Source of the DNA: CAVSWN01 sp046728115
GTDB taxonomy: Bacteria > Acidobacteriota > Vicinamibacteria > Vicinamibacterales > CAVVIG01
NCBI GenBank assembly: GCA_046728115.1
Contig: JBKPDW010000567.1
Location: forward strand, 1 to 29,120
Reading direction: 5' to 3'
DNA length: 29,120 bases
Every line of letters starts with the position of its first letter. The first letter of the stretch is position 1. The translations under genes were made by a program, and so were the position numbers. Under the pieces are notes generated by a model, which saw only the letters and a program-made list of their open reading frames with translations, searched no databases and was not told where the DNA came from. Of the stretch, positions 1-10,527 are shown one piece after another.

Positions 1-94
1 GGGCTACGGCGGGCGTTCGTTGAGTCGCCTCGCGCGCGTTTCGGGATGCGGCAACTCGCGGTGATGAACCGACACGAGCACACGCCACCGCCAC

Positions 95-113
95 TGTATT
101 ACAATCTAATACA
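95..113 (+). promoter_or_regulatory. Operator/promoter of the first RHH-PIN operon
   Basis: A perfect 7-base inverted repeat (TGTATTA, spacer CAATC, TAATACA) ends on the first base of the antitoxin start codon. RHH antitoxins usually autoregulate by binding such a repeat over their own promoter, so operator function is an inference from position. The hexamer TACAAT at 100-105 lies inside the repeat and is a good -10 candidate. A start site about 7 bases further on would fall on the ATG at 113, giving a leaderless transcript. No Shine-Dalgarno is visible. Confidence 0.55.
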
Positions 114-331
114 TGAGAGAAACCGTGACCATCAGCTTGCCGCAGGCCGTCCGCCGCGAGCTCGACAAGGTCGCCAAGGAAGAAGGTGTGTCGCGCAGTG
201 ACGTGCTCCGGCAATCGCTGGAAGACTTCCTGTTCGTGCGCCGATTCCGGCAGCTACGGCAGCGCATGATGGCGGCAGCGCAGACTCAAGGCATTTTCAC
301 AGACGATGACGTGTTCACGCGCGTCTCGTGA
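113..331 (+). CDS. Ribbon-helix-helix (CopG-type) antitoxin
   Basis: This 72-residue protein has the start of an RHH DNA-binding fold: a beta strand RETVTISLPQAVRREL followed by helices containing SRSDVLRQSLEDFL. RHH proteins of this size usually act as antitoxins that neutralise a PIN-domain RNase and repress their own operon. The stop codon overlaps the GTG start of the PIN gene (GTGA, 328-331), the tight translational coupling expected for a toxin-antitoxin pair. The ATG at 113 abuts an inverted repeat that probably acts as operator. The family is clear from sequence; the toxin-antitoxin role is inferred from the arrangement. Confidence 0.85.
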   Translation: MRETVTISLPQAVRRELDKVAKEEGVSRSDVLRQSLEDFLFVRRFRQLRQRMMAAAQTQGIFTDDDVFTRVS

Positions 332-738
332 GACTTCTGCTGGATACGAACGTGCTGGTCGCCGCTCTCGTTGCGCGCGGCGCGTGCAGTGATCTTCTGG
401 AGCATTGCGTCCGCCATCACGTCGTGATTTCCTCTCGACCGCTGCTCGACGAGCTCGGCGATGTCCTAACTCGAAAATTTCGTCAGAGCGCTGTTGATGT
501 GCGAGGGGCTGTTCGACTGTTCGAACAGACGTTCACGCTAGTCGTGCCTGACGCGCTTGAGCAGTCGACCTGTCGAGACCCGGATGACGACGTCGTGTTG
601 GCGACCGCGCGCGCCGGCAAATGCGACGCGATAGTCACTGGCGATGAGGATCTGTTGGTGCTTGATCCCTTTCACGGTATCCGAGTGCTGCCGCCGTCAG
701 GGTTCTGGAAATGGGAATCGGTGAGCGGCGATCAATAG
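328..738 (+). CDS. PIN-domain toxin, putative RNase (COG1569-like)
   Basis: This 136-residue protein begins with the PIN strand RLLLDTNVLVAAL, whose Asp6 is the first metal-binding acid. Later acidic residues in LLDELGDVL, CRDPDDDVVLATA and VTGDEDLLVL supply the rest of the expected PIN active site. Such proteins are Mg2+-dependent endoribonucleases that cleave RNA when their antitoxin is lost. The length and the PDDDVVLATA signature fit the COG1569 group of putative PIN toxins rather than classical VapC. It overlaps the RHH antitoxin gene by four bases and so forms one operon. It ends in TAG. The RNA target cannot be told from sequence. Confidence 0.85.
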   Translation: MRLLLDTNVLVAALVARGACSDLLEHCVRHHVVISSRPLLDELGDVLTRKFRQSAVDVRGAVRLFEQTFTLVVPDALEQSTCRDPDDDVVLATARAGKCDAIVTGDEDLLVLDPFHGIRVLPPSGFWKWESVSGDQ

Positions 739-753
739 TCTGCCTGAAAGATG

Positions 754-907
754 CGTGTGTCTCGGTGAGACGCAGCCGTTTGGTCCCGAGCTGGCGCCGC
801 AGAAGCCGGTTTTCTTCGATCAAGTAGGCGATCGCCTCCCGCTCCCGGCGGTCCAGCCAGCCGGTCAGCACACCCAGCACCATCTGCAGCACCGCGGGAT
901 CGATCAC
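754..907 (-). mobile_element. Remnant of an integrase/transposase, N-terminal part only
   Basis: About 51 codons on the minus strand read as the N-terminal end of an IS-type DDE integrase. They include LGVLTGWLDRREREAIAY and IEENRLLRRQLGTKRLRL, the coiled segment that normally precedes the helix-turn-helix and the rve catalytic core. Homology stops at about 754, next to the 3' end of the PIN gene, and no catalytic DDE domain follows. No terminal inverted repeats or target duplication are visible. This is a dead fragment; a related fragment lies at 9240-9480. The family assignment rests on recalled similarity. Confidence 0.5.
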
Positions 908-986
908 AGGGCCGGAACTTATATCACGGGCTGGCCCGAAAGACGTCGGCCGAATTTTGAAACACTACGGGCGCGTTAATTGCCAG

Positions 987-3842
<2,856 letters not shown>

Positions 3843-4081
3843 CGAAATTGAAGACGCCTAGGATACCGCGATCACGTGCTACAACGAATCACTTCTGACA
3901 ATTTCGGGCATTATCAAGTTGACGATCGCCGACGCGGAGTAACTCCGTTCGGGGCGCTCCGAAGCGGGATCAGGCAGCTGTGGTCACCTCGTACCAGACC
4001 TGAAAGGCTCGGGTCCGGAGAAGCCGATGATGCCCTGCGCGGAGCCGGTGTCACTCCGCAAGCGGTCGGTCACGATGCGGT

Positions 4082-4101
4082 GCGGCAGGCAGCCCTGCCG
4101 C
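4082..4101. repeat. Strong GC hairpin
   Basis: GCGGCAGG, loop CAGC, CCTGCCGC forms a perfect 8-bp stem with a tetraloop. It lies 15 bases beyond the point where the aldose epimerase pseudogene loses homology. No U-tract follows in the pseudogene's direction; on the plus strand it is followed by the mildly T-rich TTCAAGAGTTT. It may be a terminator or a scar. The rest of 3843-4116 shows no gene. Confidence 0.45.
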
Positions 4102-4116
4102 TTCAAGAGTTTCCGG

Positions 4117-4719
4117 TTAGGGATGAAATCCGATCGCGAGCGGCATCGGCTCCGCGCTCAAATTGACGATGGTCGTCTGCACTTCGAGCCCGCCGTCTTG
4201 CAAGCGATGCGTCATCTCTATCGTGTGCGCGAACGGCCACTGTTTCATCCACGTCGGCTGACGGTAGAACTCGAGCCTGCTCGTCGCCTACGCCGAGCTC
4301 GCATCGGCGTTCGCCTCCACCAGCTGCCATTGATCGGTCGTCGTCACGAACCCGTGAATCGGCATCGCGCCGCGCACGTTGCCACGCTGGAGATCGAACG
4401 CGAACCTGCGATCGTTGGCGTAGAACGCCGGCTCGTCGAGGAGGTCCGCCCAGGGACTGAGAAACGGGATGCCGCTCATGCCTGGACGCGCCTTGAATTC
4501 CTCGACAGACGAATACGGCCAGTACAGGACGTTCTGTCCTCTCACTTTCATCTCGAAGGCGATGTTGCCGACCGACGGCAGGATCGAGACGGTTGTCTGA
4601 CCTCTCACATCCTGGAGGTGCACGACGTCGCCGTTGCGGTGCGCTGAATACAACTGCGCAGACGCGGGCGTCGCCGACGCGAACACAACGACGAGAACGA
4701 TCACAACATGGCGGATCAT
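4117..4719 (-). pseudogene. Aldose 1-epimerase (mutarotase) pseudogene
   Basis: The intact first part encodes a signal peptide (MIRHVVIVLVVVFASATPASA) and the N-terminal half of an aldose 1-epimerase-like protein, with segments such as SVGNIAFEMKVRGQNVLYWP and MSGIPFLSPWADLLDE. Codon 144 is TAG (4288-4290). The same frame then continues with clear family sequence (LEFYRQPTWMKQWPFAHTIE, LAIGFHP) to a TAA at 4117-4119. The TAG sits where I recall a Trp in relatives (SSAW), so a TGG-to-TAG change is likely. Family members run to about 340-400 residues, so the C-terminal 40% is missing, including residues after the GFHP motif. A GGAG lies 8 bases before the ATG. The gene is divergent from the Gfo/Idh/MocA gene. 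Its ancestral role would have been exported sugar mutarotation. Confidence 0.75.
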
Positions 4720-4872
4720 CGGACCGGCTCCGGCGGCGCGGAGGCGGACGTGGGGTCATCAGGCTGCCCCTTGGAGGCGACTCATCGCACCAGCGGAGGA
4801 CGAAAGGCTGCTCTTTTGAATCGTCAGTGTTAGCATACTCCCCGCAATCCACGACACAGGGAGCTTGTTGCC

Positions 4873-6195
4873 ATGGATACCGTGTCGCGCAGAGACTTTC
4901 TCGCCGGTGGCGCACTGCTGCTGACGGCCCGATCGTACTCGCGGATCGTCGGCGCAAACGATCGGATCCAGATTGGCCAGATCGGCTGCGGGCATCGCGC
5001 AGCGGGGCACCGGCAGATGCTCAAGATGTCGGCCGAGACGGATCCAAATTTCGACCTGCGCAGCGTCTGCGATCTGTGGTCGGCAAATCGCGAACGAGCC
5101 GCGGACGACGCCCAGCGGCTGTTCGGGCGGCGGCCGAAGACGTATCAATACTCGGAGGAAATGCTCGCGGACGGCGACCTCGATGCCGTGATGATCGCCA
5201 CCGGGGATCACCAGCACGCGAGAATCCTGGCGGAGGTCGTGCGAGCCCGCAAGGACTGCTATTGCGAGAAGCCGATGGCGAATACACTGGCCGACGCCAA
5301 ACTCGCTCGCGAGGCAGTACTGGCAGGCGAACAAGTCGTCCAGATGGGATCGCAGTGGCTGAGTTGTCCCTATCAGCAGCGGGTGCGGGACATCGTTCGG
5401 AGCGGCAAGCTGGGGAAGATCGTCTCGATCAGTCAACGCTGGAACTACAACGGTCCGCGCTGGCACGTCCCGAAGGACGAAAACGTCGCTGCCATTCGCG
5501 AGCGCGATACGGACTGGAAACGATGGCTGCTGGGACTGCCGGACCGCCCGTTCGATCCCCGCGTCTACTTCGAGTTTCGCATCTTCAAGGATTTCTCCGG
5601 CGGCATCACTGATCAGTGGTACAGCCATGCCTCCGGCCTCGCGCATTTCTATCTGGACACGTTCATCCCGGACGACACCGTCTCGAACGGCGGCATTTTC
5701 GCCTGGCATGACGTTCGCCAGAATCCGGATACCTTCCACAGTGTGTCCACGTTCGCCAAGAACGAAGTGCTCTACGACTACGGTACGACGTTCGGCAACG
5801 CGTACGGGGATTACACCGTGATTCGCGGCACGCGGGGAACGCTCTATTCGCCCGGCGGCGAGGGCAGCCCGCAGTGGTGGCTCGTATCGGAGCCGCGCAG
5901 CGCCTGGGGCTCGAACGTCGTGTTCGATTCAGGGTCGGGCGCACCGAAACCGCAACCGGTGCTTCTGGCCGGTCAAATGGAACCGCCACCCATCAAACAG
6001 GACGACAATCTGAAGGCGCACACCGACAACTGGCTCGCGTGCATGCGAAAGCGGCAGACGCCGAATGGAAGCATTGAGACAGGGTTTGCGCACGCCGTCG
6101 CCGTGGTCATGGCGACTCGCAGCTACCGGGAAGGAAGAAAAATGTACTGGGACCGGAAGCGCGAGGAGATTCTGGACCACCCGCCGTCCGACTGA
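4873..6195 (+). CDS. Gfo/Idh/MocA-family oxidoreductase, Tat-exported
   Basis: This 440-residue protein starts with a twin-arginine signal (SRRDFLAGGALLLTA), so it is probably exported folded, with NAD(P) bound. The N-terminal Rossmann fold carries the glycine motif IGQIGCGHRAAGH. YCEKPMANTLADAKLA contains the EKP motif whose Lys is typical of catalysis in this family. The C-terminal half is the usual alpha/beta substrate-binding domain. Members oxidise or rearrange sugars and cyclitols, and Tat-exported ones are common in Acidobacteria, Planctomycetes and Bacteroidetes, where they are tied to glycan breakdown. The start is supported by AGGGAG before the ATG and by placement of the Tat motif. 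It converges on the next gene with only two bases between stop codons. Exact substrate unknown. Confidence 0.9.
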   Translation: MDTVSRRDFLAGGALLLTARSYSRIVGANDRIQIGQIGCGHRAAGHRQMLKMSAETDPNFDLRSVCDLWSANRERAADDAQRLFGRRPKTYQYSEEMLADGDLDAVMIATGDHQHARILAEVVRARKDCYCEKPMANTLADAKLAREAVLAGEQVVQMGSQWLSCPYQQRVRDIVRSGKLGKIVSISQRWNYNGPRWHVPKDENVAAIRERDTDWKRWLLGLPDRPFDPRVYFEFRIFKDFSGGITDQWYSHASGLAHFYLDTFIPDDTVSNGGIFAWHDVRQNPDTFHSVSTFAKNEVLYDYGTTFGNAYGDYTVIRGTRGTLYSPGGEGSPQWWLVSEPRSAWGSNVVFDSGSGAPKPQPVLLAGQMEPPPIKQDDNLKAHTDNWLACMRKRQTPNGSIETGFAHAVAVVMATRSYREGRKMYWDRKREEILDHPPSD

Positions 6196-6197
6196 CG

Positions 6198-7505
6198 TCA
6201 GCGGTGCGCTGAGAAGGCGTTCGTCAAGTCGTCGAGCCCGACCTTGAGGGTGGCGCGCGCGATCCGATCGAGCTCGGCGTCCGGACCGACGAGATGGAAC
6301 GTGCGATGAACGTGCGTGTGCCGCTGCCCGGGGAGAAGATCGAGCGCCGGTGAGGAAGTCTCGAGCTCGAAGAACGGACCGAGTGGCGCTTCGCCCTGGG
6401 CTGGCGGGCCGTCATTGTAGCCGTTGATGACGTCACCCTTGTACGGCTCGCGCTGAATCTCCCACATCGAGTTCACGTACCCGACACGGTCGGCGGGACG
6501 CGTGTATTGAACCAGCGTCAACGTGTGTCCGAGGGCGTCGTAACTGCCAGCCATCGGGAGGGCTCGCGCAGGCGACAATCCGATCTTGCTCCGGTATTGC
6601 CCGTCTCCGCGAAACAGAACGGCCGACGATTTGACGGAGAGCCGATCGGCGGGCACTTTCCCGAAGTAGGTGTCGTTGACCACCGGTCCGAGCGTCGATT
6701 CCGAGCCTGGCACAAACGGAAGAGCGATGGTTGTCTGCGATGAAGGACTGAACATCCCAAGGATCCACACCGAGACGAGTCCGGATTCCGGCTTCCATTG
6801 CGCGCCGCCGACGTTCGTCACGGTATTGGACGATTCGAACGCCACGGCTCGCACCGCGCTCCCAGGCGAGTCGCCCAGTGACGTCATCAGATCGACGTGA
6901 GGCAACAGCCGCACCGTCCGCTCGACGTCGATTTCCATCTGCGTCCCCGAGTAGTTTTTCAGCATCATGCGTTTGTGGAAGCGCACCGCCGCCGGCGTCT
7001 GATTCGTGACCTCCCAGCTTCCCCAATCGAGAGGTTCAGGCACTTGCCAATGATCGAGATCGAACGGGTCGCCGCGCTTGAAGAAGAGCGCGTATTGGCC
7101 GCCTTCTGGGCCCAACCAGAAGCGATCCTCGCCGCCAAAGACATTCATGTGCGGCTGCCTCTTGCCCGAGGCAATTGCCGCGCGGCCAATCCACCCGAAG
7201 CTCGGTCGATCGGCGGTGCCCGTCGTACTCGTCATGACCCGTCCCTGGTACGCCGGGGCCACGACGACCTGTGCTCCAGAAGGGTCGCCAAGCATCAGCA
7301 CCTGTGTGTGCTGTCGGAGAAAGGCCACGTCCGACTCGAAGCGTCCGGTGCCGGCGAGCTCCATCGGATGGTCTGCCGTCGTGCACCCCGCCACTCCAAG
7401 GCAAACAGCCCCGAGCATCGTCAGCCGTCTTCTCCAGGGCGTCCCGAATGTCGCGACCCACATGCGGTGATGATGTCGATGGCACGTGTGTTTGCCGATC
7501 GCCAT
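6198..7505 (-). CDS. Predicted lipoprotein, DUF6786-like
   Basis: This 435-residue protein has a long basic N-region, then MLGAVCLGVAGC, whose last Cys fits a lipobox; it should therefore be a membrane-anchored lipoprotein. The conserved-looking core GGEDRFWLGPEGGQYALFF resembles the family annotated as DUF6786, which I recall from Acidobacteria and Bacteroidetes; no activity is known. The middle resembles the beta-rich sugar-mutarotase fold only in a loose way. The ATG at 7505 has GGAG nine bases upstream. An internal ATG at 7463 would shorten the N-region and keep the lipobox. It lies 116 bases downstream of the tannase-family gene on the same strand, so the two may be co-transcribed. Confidence 0.7.
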   Translation of the reverse strand: MAIGKHTCHRHHHRMWVATFGTPWRRRLTMLGAVCLGVAGCTTADHPMELAGTGRFESDVAFLRQHTQVLMLGDPSGAQVVVAPAYQGRVMTSTTGTADRPSFGWIGRAAIASGKRQPHMNVFGGEDRFWLGPEGGQYALFFKRGDPFDLDHWQVPEPLDWGSWEVTNQTPAAVRFHKRMMLKNYSGTQMEIDVERTVRLLPHVDLMTSLGDSPGSAVRAVAFESSNTVTNVGGAQWKPESGLVSVWILGMFSPSSQTTIALPFVPGSESTLGPVVNDTYFGKVPADRLSVKSSAVLFRGDGQYRSKIGLSPARALPMAGSYDALGHTLTLVQYTRPADRVGYVNSMWEIQREPYKGDVINGYNDGPPAQGEAPLGPFFELETSSPALDLLPGQRHTHVHRTFHLVGPDAELDRIARATLKVGLDDLTNAFSAHR

Positions 7506-7621
7506 GGACTGAGTCTCCAGGCGGTGTGCTCCTCGCCGCGTGCGTCAGGCTCCCGCCGATACACCAAAAGCCTGACATCAAATCCGCTGCGAGTCGTCAG
7601 ACGACGAATCGAGCTGCACGA

Positions 7622-9139
7622 TCATTGCCCCGTCCCCTTGAGACCGGGCGCCTTGCACGCCCAGTTCGCTGCATTTTTCAGGTCGCCGCTACCCTTGTAT
7701 TCCGCATATTGGGGATACGGGCACAGCGGGCGTGTGAGTCCGTCCGCTCCCTTCCCGAGCATCTGATCGGGCGCGACGCCGTGTTCCACCCAGTTCTCCA
7801 GCGTCCCGATCGAGTCGAACGTGTTCACGCCCGGGCCTCCGCCGCAATGGCCCATGCCGGGCGCCATGAACAGACGCATCCAGTTGCTCTGGTTCCTGCC
7901 CATCTTGTCGAGAACGGCGTCGTAGTACCAGATCGTATTTTCTGGCGTGATACCCGTGTCGGCCCATCCATGCGTCAGGAGCAGCGTTCCACCGCTCTTC
8001 TTGAAGGCGGTGAGATCGGGATTCACTGCATCGACGTACCCGAGCGCCCTGTCAATGATCGGCAGGTCTCTATCGAGATCGAATGTCTGCCAGTCGAGAT
8101 TCGGATCGTTGAAGGCGATCCGTACGATGTCAAACACGCCTCCCGGCGCCTGATTCGTGCCGCGCAGCGGCGGGATCGGATTGCCAAGCGCCTGGCCGGA
8201 AAAGACTAATTGGCCCTTCGAGTTCTTCACGCCGCCGTAGAACGCGTTAACCGTTCGCAATTGCGCAGTCGTCAGGCAGGTATCGTCCTCCTTGCCCGCG
8301 GTGCACAGCAACGTCGAGAAGTCCACGTTGCACTGGCGCGGATTGTTCAGAAAGCCTTCCTTCAAGACGTCGCACCTGTTGGTGACCAGCTGATTCACGA
8401 GAGCGGCTTTCCCGGCGGTGAGGTTTCCCTCGGGACGGCGTGAAAGGTCAACGCCTCGCGCCACACCGGCGGTCCACATGTGGATGTGGCGGTTCGCCAG
8501 TGAGCCGGCAATGATGCCGTTGTAGTCGTCGGGATACCTCTGCGCCTCCATCAGCGCCATGCGGCCGCCGGTGGAGCACCCCTTGAAGTAGGAGTACTTC
8601 GCGGGCTCGTCGTAGAAGGCCTTCAGGATCTGCTTGGCTTTCAGTGTCATCTCGTGCGTCGAGCGATAGGCGAAATCGATCATCTTCTCGGGGTGGCCGA
8701 TCGCCCACTCTCCACCGGCTTCCTGATGGCCCGTGTCCGTGCCTGCGGTGGCGTATCCGCGCCGCAGCGCATCGGGCATCTCGTTCGTCCTGCCCTGGAT
8801 GGATCCCGCGAAGCCGCCGTTGCCGACGCCGATGAACTTCCCGTTCCACTTCTGGAGCGGCAACCAGAGCTCCATGTTGATCAGGGAGTCGGCCGATGGC
8901 TTGAGGACCACCTGCACGCGGCAGTGGGCCGGGATGTTCGCTGGAGGCGTGCCGCCCAGTGCGGGGGCTCCACCTGCGCCGCGTGCTCCGCCCGGGCCCG
9001 CTCCGCGCGCAGGCGGCGGACCCTCTGGAACGACCGCCGCAGCAGTGATGGTGGCATTCGCGAACGTGACCGTCGTCAGGTTCTCGCACGGTATTGCGGC
9101 CGCGGCGACGCCAAGGAGCAAGAGCGCGCTGCCGATCAC
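7622..9139 (-). CDS. Tannase/feruloyl esterase-family alpha/beta hydrolase, secreted
   Basis: This 505-residue enzyme belongs to the tannase/feruloyl esterase family, which cleaves esters of gallic, ferulic or related phenolic acids. The nucleophile motif FKGCSTGGR puts Ser189 at the elbow. LLTHGWADTGITPENT supplies the acid and MGHCGGGPG the catalytic His with its adjacent Cys. The start is the GTG at 9139, chosen because CTCGGAGG sits seven bases upstream and it opens a signal sequence (VIGSALLLLGVAAAA). The reading frame stays open to 9283, but those codons overlap an integrase remnant and look non-coding. A glycine/alanine/proline-rich linker lies at residues 40-66. Plant-litter phenolics are plausible substrates; specificity cannot be read from sequence. 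Confidence 0.9.
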   Translation of the reverse strand: MIGSALLLLGVAAAAIPCENLTTVTFANATITAAAVVPEGPPPARGAGPGGARGAGGAPALGGTPPANIPAHCRVQVVLKPSADSLINMELWLPLQKWNGKFIGVGNGGFAGSIQGRTNEMPDALRRGYATAGTDTGHQEAGGEWAIGHPEKMIDFAYRSTHEMTLKAKQILKAFYDEPAKYSYFKGCSTGGRMALMEAQRYPDDYNGIIAGSLANRHIHMWTAGVARGVDLSRRPEGNLTAGKAALVNQLVTNRCDVLKEGFLNNPRQCNVDFSTLLCTAGKEDDTCLTTAQLRTVNAFYGGVKNSKGQLVFSGQALGNPIPPLRGTNQAPGGVFDIVRIAFNDPNLDWQTFDLDRDLPIIDRALGYVDAVNPDLTAFKKSGGTLLLTHGWADTGITPENTIWYYDAVLDKMGRNQSNWMRLFMAPGMGHCGGGPGVNTFDSIGTLENWVEHGVAPDQMLGKGADGLTRPLCPYPQYAEYKGSGDLKNAANWACKAPGLKGTGQ

Positions 9140-9239
9140 GGGTGCACCTCCGAGGCAGAAAACGAGGGCCTCACCGTACCACGGATGAACGATCCCGTAT
9201 TGTCTCAACTCGCCGCCGACACGCTGCTCGCGCACGCTC

Positions 9240-9480
9240 GTAATAGCTGAGCAGGCCACCCGAGCGCGGGCGTGTCTCGCCAAAGCGATCAGCCTGGCGG
9301 TGCCACCGCAGCAGCGTATCCAGCATCGCGACGGTGGTCATTTCCCGCCATGTGGCACGGCCGACCTGGTGGGCTCGCCCGCGAGGCGGCGCCGGTCCGA
9401 ATCGGTCAGCCGGAGCCGCCGCCCGCCGAGTCTTCGCCGCAGGAGGCGGTCTTCTTCGACGAAGGACATCGGCCGCATCC
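9240..9480 (-). mobile_element. Decayed integrase/transposase remnant
   Basis: Two minus-strand frames carry successive pieces of one integrase N-terminus. One has VEEDRLLRRRLGGRRLRLT followed by DRRRLAGEP, about 9463-9385. The other has MLDTLLRWHRQ, about 9330-9300; TLLRWHRQ is the segment that follows the helix-turn-helix in this family. The frame change and a stop between them show decay. No catalytic domain or terminal repeats are seen. The fragment sits just upstream of the tannase-family gene and explains the spurious N-terminal extension of that reading frame. Confidence 0.55.
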
Positions 9481-9510
9481 TGTGATAATACGGGGTTGAA
9501 AGGAGGGGCA

Positions 9511-9945
9511 ATGCGCACGCACTTTCGCACCATCGTGGCGCTCTTCGCGATCTTCGCGCCCTACGCGGCGGCGCAAACCAGCGCGGACAAGCGAACGATT
9601 CAAGTCGAGATCAATTACACGGGCTCAGGAACCGTCGACGCTCGCCACAAAATCTACGTCGCCCTGTGGAATTCTGCCGATTTGAGCAATGGCCCGCCAG
9701 TTGACGTCCAATCTGTGGACTCGAAGAAGGGGACTGTTACGTTTTCAAACGTGCAGACGGTGCCTGCATATGTAAGCGCCGCGTACGATCCGACCGGTGC
9801 TTGGGATGCGCAGTCTCCACCGCCTTCGGGCTCCTCTCTTGGGATGTACACCAGGAATCCTCCAAAACCGGAGGCGATTGACGTTGCTCCTGGAAAAACC
9901 GTCAAGGTCAGCATCACGTTCAACGATTCTGTCAAAGTCCCGTGA
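9511..9945 (+). CDS. Small secreted protein of unknown function
   Basis: This 144-residue protein has a signal peptide (MRTHFRTIVALFAIFAPYAAA, cleaved before QTSADK). The mature part is predicted all-beta with alternating hydrophobic residues: IQVEINYTGSGTVDA, KIYVALWNSADL, GTVTFSNVQTVPAYVSAAYD and a closing VKVSITFND. This fits a single Ig-like or carboxypeptidase-regulatory-like beta sandwich, perhaps binding carbohydrate or metal; no catalytic residues stand out. The start is firm because AAAGGAGGGG lies just before the ATG. It stands alone between an integrase remnant and a long non-coding stretch. I recall similar single-domain secreted proteins in Acidobacteria but no function. Confidence 0.75.
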   Translation: MRTHFRTIVALFAIFAPYAAAQTSADKRTIQVEINYTGSGTVDARHKIYVALWNSADLSNGPPVDVQSVDSKKGTVTFSNVQTVPAYVSAAYDPTGAWDAQSPPPSGSSLGMYTRNPPKPEAIDVAPGKTVKVSITFNDSVKVP

Positions 9946-10292
9946 CTCACCGGTGGTGTTCCGATGTCAGTGTGATGGGCCGACCTCGCGCGCGACGCCG
10001 AAGGTCAATGGACTGTGACGTGCGGTGTGACATAACCGACCCCAAATGCCTGGAATGATGCAGGTCTGTGGCGATCGACGACGATCCGACTTGCGACCAG
10101 AAGTCATTGTTCATCAGGACCTTCATCGGCATCTGTGACGCTGGACCGACGGTCCGGTTCGCTGCTGCTACCCGGAAGGTTGCTCGTTCGACTCTGAGGA
10201 ACCGCTCGTCTATTCCAATCGCTCCTTGCATCACGAGAGGAACGCTCCGTCGTGGTGGCAGTTGACAGTGAGCCACTCCGCGCTGCGTGCAT

Positions 10293-10340
10293 AGCGTGCA
10301 AGACGCCACGGCAACGCTGGCATTCGCGGCAGCAGTGGCA
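10293..10340 (+). repeat. Dispersed 48-base repeat, copy A
   Basis: This copy matches 19330-19377 at 41 of 48 positions, and all seven differences are transitions. The shared core is AACGCTGGCAT followed by CGCGGCA. Both copies are followed by a TTCGA-containing, T-loop-like motif, directly in copy B and after a 40-base insertion in copy A. Its origin is unknown. Confidence 0.6.
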
Positions 10341-10371
10341 TCGTGGAATCTGCAACTTACAGATTCCACGA
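10341..10371. repeat. 12-bp perfect inverted repeat with 7-base loop
   Basis: TCGTGGAATCTG, loop CAACTTA, CAGATTCCACGA. It lies in the 40-base segment that separates repeat copy A from its T-loop-like tail and is absent from copy B, so it may be a small inserted palindromic element. As RNA it would make a stable hairpin, but no U-tract follows. Confidence 0.6.
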
Positions 10372-10492
10372 GATCCTCTCGGGTTCGAATCCCACCCTTT
10401 CCGAATCCTCACTGCGTTCGGTCTTCGGTTCGGGCGGGCTTGTAGGGCCACCGCGCGACTCGCTCACGCTCGTCGCGATAGCGAAACAGCCC

Positions 10493-10522
10493 TTAGCACG
10501 TCGAACCATCGGCGCCTATAAT
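10493..10522 (+). promoter_or_regulatory. Promoter of the frameshifted kinase gene
   Basis: TATAAT at 10517-10522 is a perfect -10 hexamer, preceded 18 bases earlier by TTAGCA, a partial -35. The GTG start of the kinase gene is only five bases beyond the -10 box. Transcription should therefore begin at or next to the start codon. No Shine-Dalgarno is present. Confidence 0.55.
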
Positions 10523-10527
10523 CCGGC

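Larger units (their letters stand above)
9946..10492 (+). other. Gene-poor interval with repeats and a tRNA-3'-end-like motif
   Basis: No convincing gene is seen. Short frames here have low-complexity composition and no start signals. The interval holds a copy of a dispersed repeat (10293-10340), a 12-bp inverted repeat (10341-10371), and GGGTTCGAATCCCACCCTTT at 10381-10400. The last resembles the T-loop and 3' acceptor strand of a bacterial tRNA-Ser, but no matching 5' half, D-arm or anticodon arm is present. A 6-bp inverted repeat (CGCGAC...GTCGCG) lies near 10453-10476. It is best read as a scar of tRNA-linked or repeat-mediated rearrangement. Confidence 0.4.

Noticed and set aside
4759..5739. 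A 326-codon minus-strand frame opposite the Gfo/Idh/MocA gene
   Set aside because: The opposite strand encodes a clear Tat-exported oxidoreductase; no motif supports the minus frame.
9140..9283. N-terminal extension of the tannase-family gene to 9283
   Set aside because: Those codons overlap an integrase remnant, while the GTG at 9139 has a Shine-Dalgarno and opens a signal sequence.
10211..10240. A weak 25-base similarity (CCTTGCATCA core) to 18555-18580
   Set aside because: About six mismatches in 25 bases and no extension; too short to call a repeat.
10381..10402. A tRNA-Ser gene
   Set aside because: Only the T-loop and acceptor-like 3' strand are present; the T-stem pairs just three bases and no D-arm, anticodon arm or 5' acceptor strand can be found upstream.
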